Of a DNA stretch of 64,000 nt, positions 57,582-64,000 are shown one piece after another. This stretch comes from JARRNE01 sp963824085 (lineage in GTDB: Bacteria; Pseudomonadota; Gammaproteobacteria; Chromatiales; Chromatiaceae). Position 1 is the first letter of the stretch; every line of letters starts with the position of its first letter. The position numbers and the translations under genes were made by a program. The DNA lies in the NCBI GenBank assembly GCA_963824085.1, contig CAWGNT010000009.1, positions 124,001 through 188,000 of the forward strand, read 5' to 3'. The notes beneath the pieces are model-generated. The model made no database searches, was not told the origin of the DNA, and saw nothing but the letters and a program-made list of their open reading frames with translations.

Positions 57582-58979
57582 ATGAACCATGGTGTGACCG
57601 ACCTCTCCACCCGTCTCGAGCAGCTGATCTGGTACCAGCCGATCGACCGCAAGCCGGCGTGGCAGCGCAGCGGCATCCATCTGGCCCGCCTCGTCTACGC
57701 CATCTATCGGGACTTAGCCCTGGACCACCTCACCCTGCACGCAACCAGCCTGGTCTACACGACCCTGCTGTCCCTCGTGCCGCTTCTTGCTGTCAGCTTC
57801 TCTGCCCTCAAGGGATTCGGCGTCCACAACGAGCTGGAGCCGACACTTCTCGAGCTCCTGGCGCCCCTGGGTGAAAGGAGCATCGAGGTCGCACACCGCA
57901 TAATCGGCTTCGTCGACAACATGCGGGTAGGCGTGCTCGGCTCTGTGGGGCTGGCGATGCTGATCTACACGGTGATCTCGCTCATTCAGAAGATTGAGCA
58001 GGCATTCAACTACACCTGGCGCGTGGACACGCCCCGCTCCTTTCCCCAACGCTTCAGCCGATATCTCAGCGTGCTGTTGCTTGGCCCCGTCCTCTTCTTC
58101 TCCACCGTGGGCGCCGCTGCATCCCTGATGAGCACGAGCTTCGTGCAGACCCTGGTCTCCATCCGGCCGTTTGGAGCAATTGTCGAGTCGGCGGGACGGA
58201 TGATCCCCTACCTGCTGATCACGAGTACCTTCGCCTTCGTGTACGTATTCATGCCCAATGCCAAGGTCCGACTGTCATCCGCGATGGTGGGGGCGCTCGT
58301 GGCTGGCGCCTTGTGGCAGACAGGCGGGTGGGTCTTCGCCACCTTCATGGTCGGCTCCACCAAATACGACGCGATCTACTCCAGCCTCGCCATCCTGATC
58401 CTCTTCATGATCTGGGTCTATCTCGCATGGCTGATACTGCTCATCGGCGCCAGCATTGCCTTCTACTTCCAGCATCCCGAGTTCCTGACGACGCCCACGC
58501 GCGAGCTGCGCCTCAGCAACCGCGCGAGGGAGCGGCTCGCCCTCGTCGTTGCCGGCAGGATCGCTGCGCGCCAATATAGCGACGCACCACCGTGGACAAG
58601 TCAGACACTCGCCATCACCTTACAGATACCCGGCGCCACGACCGATCTCACCCTCGCCGCCCTACAGGCCGGCGGAGTTCTCGCGCGCACGGCCACCGAT
58701 CCACCCGGTTTCCTGCTCAGCCGCGCCCCGGAGACCGTCTCAGTGCAGACCCTCCTCGACTGCGTGCGGTCACGCGGCGAAAGTCGGCTGGGCGCGGACA
58801 AACGAGCGGACCCGGCGGTCGAAATCATCGAACAGAAGGTTCAAGCGGCCATCAACAGCGCCTTGAGCGGATACACCCTCAAAGACCTGGTCCAACACAC
58901 CGCAGACGACCGCCACGCCGAAACCGGGCACGACACTGAACGGGGTGCCGGCGAACAGAAGGGAGCGTCGCCGACTTGA
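57582..58979 (+). CDS. yihY: YihY/BrkB family inner-membrane protein
   Basis: 465 residues from ATG 57582. Six membrane segments and the family block SLVYTTLLSLVPLLAVSFS, with a C-terminal cytoplasmic winged-helix-like region and a charged tail. Once annotated as RNase BN, but that activity belongs to another protein; the role is unknown. It is on the plus strand inside an otherwise minus-strand core cluster, between dnaE and rnhB. Confidence 0.88.
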   Translation: MNHGVTDLSTRLEQLIWYQPIDRKPAWQRSGIHLARLVYAIYRDLALDHLTLHATSLVYTTLLSLVPLLAVSFSALKGFGVHNELEPTLLELLAPLGERSIEVAHRIIGFVDNMRVGVLGSVGLAMLIYTVISLIQKIEQAFNYTWRVDTPRSFPQRFSRYLSVLLLGPVLFFSTVGAAASLMSTSFVQTLVSIRPFGAIVESAGRMIPYLLITSTFAFVYVFMPNAKVRLSSAMVGALVAGALWQTGGWVFATFMVGSTKYDAIYSSLAILILFMIWVYLAWLILLIGASIAFYFQHPEFLTTPTRELRLSNRARERLALVVAGRIAARQYSDAPPWTSQTLAITLQIPGATTDLTLAALQAGGVLARTATDPPGFLLSRAPETVSVQTLLDCVRSRGESRLGADKRADPAVEIIEQKVQAAINSALSGYTLKDLVQHTADDRHAETGHDTERGAGEQKGASPT

Positions 58980-59074
58980 GGTGACTTGTCGCACAGGACC
59001 GCCCTTTCACCGAGGCGCCGGGCGGATCACGCGCAGGGGCAGAGCGCTGTGGCCGAACGACGACGGCCGTTCCA

Positions 59075-59665
59075 CTAGCGCGCCGGTTCGCGCTCCACGA
59101 CCTCCCGCACCGGCCTGAAGGATCGCCGGTGGATCTTGCACGGCCCCAGGTCCCGCAGCACAGCCAGGTGATCGCGTGTCGGGTAGCCCTTGTGGCGGGC
59201 GAACCCGTATTCGGGGTAAAGGGCATCAAGCCGCAGCATCTCCCGATCACGCGCCACCTTGGCGAGTATGGACGCCGCACCGATCACAGGTACCGACGCG
59301 TCGCCTCCGACAATGGCCTCGGCCGCGAACGCGAGGGGTGGACACCGGTTTCCATCCACCAATACCAGCTCCGGGGCCGTTGTCAGGGCCTCCACCGCCC
59401 TCCGCATTGCAAGCAGCGAGGCATGAAGGATGTTGATCGAATCGATCTCCCCGACGCTTGCCGTCGCCACTGCCCAGGCAATGGCGGCCTGCTTGATCAT
59501 GCCTTCCAGCTCCTCGCGCCGGGCGGCGGACAGCTGCTTGGAATCCGCGATTCCCCGTACCGGCCGCTCCGCGTCCAGAATGACCGCGGCGGCGGTCACG
59601 GGTCCGGCGAGGGGACCCCGGCCCGCCTCGTCCACACCCGCGACGAGCACCGGCCCCGGCTTCAA
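59075..59665 (-). CDS. rnhB: Ribonuclease HII
   Basis: 196 residues from TTG 59665, which overlaps the lpxB stop; GAGG lies eight bases before. Active-site acids: Asp12-Glu13 in GVDEAGRGPLAGPV, and Asp in the later LVLVDGNRCPP. It removes ribonucleotides from DNA/RNA hybrids. The overlap with lpxB points to translational coupling. Confidence 0.94.
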   Translation of the reverse strand: MKPGPVLVAGVDEAGRGPLAGPVTAAAVILDAERPVRGIADSKQLSAARREELEGMIKQAAIAWAVATASVGEIDSINILHASLLAMRRAVEALTTAPELVLVDGNRCPPLAFAAEAIVGGDASVPVIGAASILAKVARDREMLRLDALYPEYGFARHKGYPTRDHLAVLRDLGPCKIHRRSFRPVREVVEREPAR

Positions 59666-60813
59666 CGTCTGCGCCTCGACACCAGGCCCAGGACGGCCGA
59701 GGCGGCCTCATGTGCGGCGTTTTTCCTCAGCCGGCGGTGGATCTGCGCGTACTCCGCCTGGATTTCTCGTACTCGCTCGGGATCATCCAAGAATTGGAGA
59801 AGGGCAGGCCCGAGGAGGTCCGGCCGGCAGCGCTGCTGGATAAACTCGGGGGCGAGCGCTCGCCCCGCCAGGAGATTCGCCATCGCGATATAGGGCACCT
59901 TGACCAAGCCGAGTCCCTTCAGAAGGTAGTAGGTCAGGGCATTCATGTGATAAGCCACCACCATGGGCCGTTTCAACAGCAGTGTCTCCAGGGTGGCCGT
60001 CCCGGAGGCGGTTAGGACGCAGTCGCTCGCGGCAATCACTTCGCGACTGCGCCCGTCCACCAGGGTTATCGGGAGGTCCGGCGCCTCTCTGCTCAGCACC
60101 TCGCTGAAAATGGCACGCAGGGCGGGACTGACGAGGGGGCTGACGAACCGAATATCCGGCCGTCGCTTCCAGCACCAGCGTGCCGCCCCCACGAAGGGCT
60201 CGGCCAAGTGGGTCACCTCGCTCCTCCGGCTTCCCGGTAGGATCGCAATCACGGGCCCCTCGGGGGGAAGCCCGACGGCGGCGCGGGCGGCCGCTGCATC
60301 CACCGCCAGGGGAATCTCGTCTGCGAGGGGGTGCCCAACGTAGCGCACCGGCACCCCCTTCTCGCGCAGAAGCACCTCCTCGAATGGAAAGACGCTCAGC
60401 ATCAGGTCCACGGCTTGCCGGACGGCCTTTACCCGCCCGGGACGCCAAGCCCAGATGGTCGGGCTAACAAGGTGGACGGTCGGGATGCCGCCACGCCGCA
60501 GGCGGCGCTCGAGTCCCAAGTTAAAGTCCGGGGCATCCACACCGATGAAGACGTCCGGGCGAAGCTGCAAGTAGTGCCGGAGCAGCTGTCTCCTGAGTGT
60601 CAAGAGCTCACGCAAGTGCTTGACGACTTCCACCAGGCCCATCACCGAAAGGCGCTCCAGGGGGAAGAGCGTCTCACAGCCGGCGGCGATCATGTGCGGC
60701 CCGGCTACGCCGAGGAATCTCGTGTCGGGCAGACGAGCCTTGATCTCGCGGACGACCGCCGCGCCGAGCAAGTCCCCGGACGGCTCGTTAGCAACGATCC
60801 CGACGGTCAGCAT
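59662..60813 (-). CDS. lpxB: Lipid-A-disaccharide synthase
   Basis: 383 residues, ATG start. GT-B fold glycosyltransferase of family GT19 with ANEPSGDLLGA at the N-terminus, VSPTIWAWRPGR and YVGHPLADEIP. It joins UDP-2,3-diacylglucosamine and lipid X to form the lipid A disaccharide at the inner membrane. 224 bases separate it from lpxA, wider than usual for this operon, and no gene is seen there. Confidence 0.96.
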   Translation of the reverse strand: MLTVGIVANEPSGDLLGAAVVREIKARLPDTRFLGVAGPHMIAAGCETLFPLERLSVMGLVEVVKHLRELLTLRRQLLRHYLQLRPDVFIGVDAPDFNLGLERRLRRGGIPTVHLVSPTIWAWRPGRVKAVRQAVDLMLSVFPFEEVLLREKGVPVRYVGHPLADEIPLAVDAAAARAAVGLPPEGPVIAILPGSRRSEVTHLAEPFVGAARWCWKRRPDIRFVSPLVSPALRAIFSEVLSREAPDLPITLVDGRSREVIAASDCVLTASGTATLETLLLKRPMVVAYHMNALTYYLLKGLGLVKVPYIAMANLLAGRALAPEFIQQRCRPDLLGPALLQFLDDPERVREIQAEYAQIHRRLRKNAAHEAASAVLGLVSRRRR

Positions 60814-61037
60814 ATAAGGGCACCTGGCTCGCCGATCCGGCCTCGGTATCGCTGGAGGAGACTATCCTGCAAGGGCGGGATCAGCCAAGGGCCGACTAAG
60901 ACAGGACAATTGGTGTCGGAGCACGGGATCCTCTTGCTCTCCCGCCAAATGACTGCACCGGACGTGAAGACATGACCGCGCTGCAGAGCGGGAGATCGAC
61001 CGCCCGGCGCTTCAGCACAAGACGCATTGCGGGGGCA

Positions 61038-61808
61038 TCAGCGCGTGATGCTGCGGGCGGCGCCCGCGACGAAGTCGGCCATCAGGCCGACCTCGGGACA
61101 GCTCGCGCCCAGCTCGCGCAGGACCTTAACTGCGTCATCGAGCTTCTGATTGGACATGTACAGCGTCCGGTACGCATTCTTCAGGTGCTGGATGGTGGCG
61201 TTCCGGAAGGACCGTCTGCGCAGGCCCTCGACGTTAATCCCGCGCGGCTCCGCGGGGTGGCCACCGACAATGACAAAAGGCGGCACGTCTTTCGTGACCA
61301 CCGAGCCCATGGCGCAGAAACTGTGTGCGCCGATACGGCAAAACTGATGGATGAGGGCAAAGCCCCCGAGGATCGCCCAGTCCTGAACCTCCACGTGACC
61401 GGCCAGAGAGGCCGCGTTGGCCATGATGACGTTGTCGCCTATGCGGCAATCATGGGCAACGTGGGTATACGCCATGAAGAGATTGTCGTTGCCCACCCGA
61501 GTCTCCCTGGCGTCCTGCGCAGTACCCCGATGCAGGGTCGCGCACTCCCGAATCACGTTGCGGTCGCCGATCGTCAGACGCGTATCCTCACCGTGGTATT
61601 TCTTGTCCTGAGGATCCTCGCCCACCGACGCAAACTGGAAGATTCGGTTATCCAGCCCGATCTCCGTCGGCCCGCGGAGCACGACATGCGGACCGATGAT
61701 CGTGCCGCGACCGACGCGGACGCGGGGACCGATCACGGCATAGGGACCGATTTCCACCCCCTCATCGAGCTCGGCGGCCGGGTCGATGACCGCGGTGGGA
61801 TGAATCAA
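61038..61808 (-). CDS. lpxA: UDP-N-acetylglucosamine acyltransferase
   Basis: 256 residues from TTG 61808, two bases after the fabZ stop; the product then starts (M)IHPTAVIDPAAEL as in other LpxA. An ATG at 61832 would overlap fabZ and add eight residues. Left-handed parallel beta-helix of hexapeptide repeats, catalytic His in THVAHDCRIGDN. It transfers 3-hydroxyacyl from ACP to UDP-GlcNAc, the first step of lipid A synthesis. Confidence 0.95.
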   Translation of the reverse strand: MIHPTAVIDPAAELDEGVEIGPYAVIGPRVRVGRGTIIGPHVVLRGPTEIGLDNRIFQFASVGEDPQDKKYHGEDTRLTIGDRNVIRECATLHRGTAQDARETRVGNDNLFMAYTHVAHDCRIGDNVIMANAASLAGHVEVQDWAILGGFALIHQFCRIGAHSFCAMGSVVTKDVPPFVIVGGHPAEPRGINVEGLRRRSFRNATIQHLKNAYRTLYMSNQKLDDAVKVLRELGASCPEVGLMADFVAGAARSITR

Positions 61809-61810
61809 GC

Positions 61811-62281
61811 TCAGAAGTCCCTGGCCGTGCACATGATCTCGGCGGTCGCAACCGCCTTATCGTCGACGCGGGCCTCGCCGTTGAACATCCAGATACCGCG
61901 CCGCACGGTGCGCAGGCGCACGTCCAGGACGAGCTGATCCCCGGGCTGCACCGGTCGTTTGAAGCGGGCCTTATCGATACCGACGAAGTAGTAAAGCGCC
62001 TTCTCTCCGACCTCGTCAGGGCGTGACTCCATCGCCAGCAACCCTGTGGCCTGGGCCATCGCCTCAATGATGAGCACCCCGGGCATGACCGGCCTTACGG
62101 GGAAGTGTCCGGCGAAGAAGGGTTCGTTGAAAGTAACATTCTTGAGCGCGATCAGATACTCGTCGCGCCGGTAGTCGAGCACCTTGTCAATCAGCAGAAA
62201 GGGATAACGGTGCGGCAGCAGGCTCAACACCTTGTAAATGTCCATCGTGCTCAAGTCTACCTCCGATGTCATCGGGGACAT
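61811..62281 (-). CDS. fabZ: 3-hydroxyacyl-ACP dehydratase
   Basis: 156 residues, hotdog fold. Catalytic His in AGHFPVRPVMPGVLIIEAMA and the PHRYPFLLID start motif. It dehydrates 3-hydroxyacyl-ACP in fatty acid elongation, and so competes with LpxA and LpxD for the same acyl-ACP; co-transcription balances membrane lipid and lipid A. An internal ATG at MDIYKVL is another possible start. Confidence 0.96.
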   Translation of the reverse strand: MSPMTSEVDLSTMDIYKVLSLLPHRYPFLLIDKVLDYRRDEYLIALKNVTFNEPFFAGHFPVRPVMPGVLIIEAMAQATGLLAMESRPDEVGEKALYYFVGIDKARFKRPVQPGDQLVLDVRLRTVRRGIWMFNGEARVDDKAVATAEIMCTARDF

Positions 62282-62319
62282 GTCAGGGCTGCGGAGCGGC
62301 GCTCACCGCGGCGTCCGCG

Positions 62320-63402
62320 TCAATCCTCGTCCTGCTCGGGCCGATCTTGCGACTGCCCGAGCCTGTCCTCGAGTCGCTTGAGCCGTCGAGCGAGCTCGTC
62401 GAGATGACGGAAGCGGGCGATATTTCGACGCCATTCCATGTTCGACATGGCGGGGATTCCACTGCTGTAGAGTCCCGGCTCCGTGAACGAGCGCGTGACC
62501 ATCGCCATCCCGGTGAAGTGAACGTTGTCGCCGATCTCCAGATGCCCGGCCATACCCACCGCGCCCGCGATCGTGCAGTTGCGGCCGATCTGCGTGGAGC
62601 CAGAGATTCCCGAGCACGCCGCCATGGCCGTGTTCTCGCCGATCTGGCAGTTGTGACCAATCTGAATCAGGTTGTCGAGCTTCGCCCCGTCGGCGATGGC
62701 CGTGTCCTCGAGGGCACCCCGGTCGACCGTCGTGTTTGCCCCTATCTCCACGTCGTCTCCAAGCCGCACTCGTCCCAGCTGGGGAATACGAACCCACCGC
62801 TCCCCGTCCTTGGCAAAGCCGAACCCTTCCCTGCCGATAACGGCCCCCGGATGGATCAGCACCCGCTTGCCCACTTCCGTCCTCTCGCAGAGAGTAACCC
62901 GCGCCACCAATCTGGTGTCCTCACCCACTCGGCAACCGGCACCCAGAATACAGCCGGGGCCGACGAAGACGCCTGGCCCTATCTCCACGTCCTCCTCCAC
63001 GACCGCGGTGGCGCCGATCCACGCCGACGCGTCGATGCGCGCGCTCTGAGCAATCACTGCGCTCGGATGCCGGCCGCCGACCACCCGAGGGCGCGGATGC
63101 AACATGTCCGCAGCCCGGGCGAATGCAAGGTAAGGATTCGGGGTCACGAGAGCGACTGCCGGACACAGGTCGAGATCGCGTTCCGCGATGATCACGGCGG
63201 CCGCCCGCGTCCTTGCAAGGTCGGCGCGATACCTGCGGTCGCCGAAGAAACCGAGGCTTGTCTCGTCGGCCCGCGCCAGGGTATCGACGCGACAGACGCG
63301 GATGGAGCCGTTGCCGCGCAGCCGCACTCCAAGCCGGCGGCTCAGATCCTCTACGGTGAGGCTCAGGGGAGAGGCAGGAGTGGAACGGGGTCCCGTGTCC
63401 AC
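62320..63402 (-). CDS. lpxD: UDP-3-O-acylglucosamine N-acyltransferase
   Basis: 360 residues from GTG 63402, two bases after the skp stop. N-terminal uridine-binding domain, hexapeptide-repeat helix with catalytic His in LIQIGHNCQIGEN, and a C-terminal helix (WRRNIARFRHLDELARRLKR). It adds the second 3-hydroxyacyl chain in lipid A synthesis. 38 bases upstream of fabZ. Confidence 0.96.
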   Translation of the reverse strand: MDTGPRSTPASPLSLTVEDLSRRLGVRLRGNGSIRVCRVDTLARADETSLGFFGDRRYRADLARTRAAAVIIAERDLDLCPAVALVTPNPYLAFARAADMLHPRPRVVGGRHPSAVIAQSARIDASAWIGATAVVEEDVEIGPGVFVGPGCILGAGCRVGEDTRLVARVTLCERTEVGKRVLIHPGAVIGREGFGFAKDGERWVRIPQLGRVRLGDDVEIGANTTVDRGALEDTAIADGAKLDNLIQIGHNCQIGENTAMAACSGISGSTQIGRNCTIAGAVGMAGHLEIGDNVHFTGMAMVTRSFTEPGLYSSGIPAMSNMEWRRNIARFRHLDELARRLKRLEDRLGQSQDRPEQDED

Positions 63403-63404
63403 GC

Positions 63405-63920
63405 CTACTTTGACTTAAACTTCGCCTTTAGGCGCTCGACGACCTGATCGGAAATGTCGATGCGTTTGCTGAAATACACCACCCCCTCACTGATTATGAG
63501 GTCGATCTTCTTCTCTTTCGCCAACTCCTCCACGACTTCCTGTACCTGCTGCGCGAGCTTTGTCCGCAGCTCGTTCTGCCGCAGCGCGAAGTCTTCCCGA
63601 AACTCCCCCTGCGCATACTTCAGCTTGCGGTCACGATTGCGAATGTCGTTCTGGAGCCGCTGGACCTCATCCGAGCTCATGAGTCCCGAGTCGCGCTCAA
63701 GCTTCTTCTGCAGCTCCTCGATCTCCTTTTGCTGCGCCAGGAGCTGCTTTTCCCTGTCGGAAACCTCTTGCTGAAGGGCCTTGCGGGCCGCCTCATACTG
63801 TGGCGACTGCTCGACCACCCGATTCGGGTCTATTACCGCGATGACATAGTCCAACGCCAAAGCCGCCGATGTCGAAGTGGCCATGGAGAGGCCGATGAAA
63901 AATGCCGCGAGCCTCTGCAC
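63405..63920 (-). CDS. skp: Periplasmic chaperone Skp (OmpH)
   Basis: 171 residues. A signal peptide ends near ALA (about 23), then the Skp fold: a beta body at both ends (YVIAVIDPNRVVEQSP, DLIISEGVVYFSKRIDIS) and long coiled-coil arms between. The trimer holds unfolded outer-membrane proteins on their way to the Bam complex, fitting its place between bamA and lpxD. Confidence 0.93.
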   Translation of the reverse strand: MQRLAAFFIGLSMATSTSAALALDYVIAVIDPNRVVEQSPQYEAARKALQQEVSDREKQLLAQQKEIEELQKKLERDSGLMSSDEVQRLQNDIRNRDRKLKYAQGEFREDFALRQNELRTKLAQQVQEVVEELAKEKKIDLIISEGVVYFSKRIDISDQVVERLKAKFKSK

Positions 63921-63937
63921 TCCGTACTCCGTTTTCG

Positions 63938-64000
63938 TCAGAACACCTGGCCGAAGCCGAACTGGAATATCTGTGTGTCGTCGTTGTCTTTTGGATTTAT
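63938..64000 (-). CDS. bamA: BamA, last 20 residues only
   Basis: The minus strand from the right edge reads INPKDNDDTQIFQFGFGQVF then TGA at 63940-63938. The alternating aromatic end with C-terminal Phe is the outer-membrane beta-barrel signal. Position directly upstream of skp identifies it as bamA. The gene continues outside the window. Confidence 0.85.
   Translation of the reverse strand: MNPKDNDDTQIFQFGFGQVF

Noticed and set aside
57582..58979. Annotation of yihY as ribonuclease BN
   Set aside because: RNase BN activity belongs to ElaC/RNase Z; this is a six-segment membrane protein.

Overview
The window looks like a chromosomal segment of a high-GC gammaproteobacterium. The clearest evidence is the right end. 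There, reading leftward on the minus strand, bamA (3' end), skp, lpxD, fabZ, lpxA, lpxB, rnhB, dnaE, accA and tilS follow the order usual for Gammaproteobacteria. A carA-carB-greA block, CFA synthase, MlaFED-type genes and a sulfide:quinone oxidoreductase-like flavoprotein fit the same picture. The flavoprotein hints at a sulfur-oxidising relative (Chromatiales-like), but this is inference; no rRNA or other taxonomic marker is present.

Layout from the left. 1-2810 (minus): an MCE/MlaD-MlaF-MlaE lipid transport operon. 3103-8154: an MFS exporter, an uncharacterised radical SAM protein, a WD40 lipoprotein and an NnrU-like membrane protein. 8155-10492: repeats, cfa and a truncated flavoprotein pseudogene. 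10493-16379: a glycerol cluster (glpK, glpD, glpF and a GlpV-like substrate-binding protein without its permease), flanked by two copies of a 50-bp repeat. 16567-21534: the SQR-like flavoprotein and a large membrane M48 peptidase. 21753-26354: an SF2 helicase with a small overlapping partner, divergent from a SEC-C/coiled-coil/RelE-like fusion protein. 26657-33667: greA, carB, a GxxExxY element set exactly between carB and carA, carA, trxC and a CnoX-type thioredoxin.

33668-44048 is an accessory region. It holds a REP-type (RAYT) transposase interrupted by one amber codon, corA, a frameshifted RND-adaptor pseudogene, AT-richer genes of unknown function, IS91-like and other remnants, a lone papain-like protease, and three copies of a palindromic repeat.

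44049-50895 (minus) is the most coherent unusual unit. In transcription order it has an ABCG-type transporter with two N-terminal FHA domains, a membrane Ser/Thr kinase with an N-terminal zinc ribbon, a secreted VWA protein, a glycine-zipper lipoprotein and an M48 peptidase. It reads as a phosphothreonine-controlled envelope or export system. From 51101 to the right edge lies the core tilS-bamA cluster, interrupted only by a divergent yihY gene. No rRNA, tRNA or CRISPR array was recognised.
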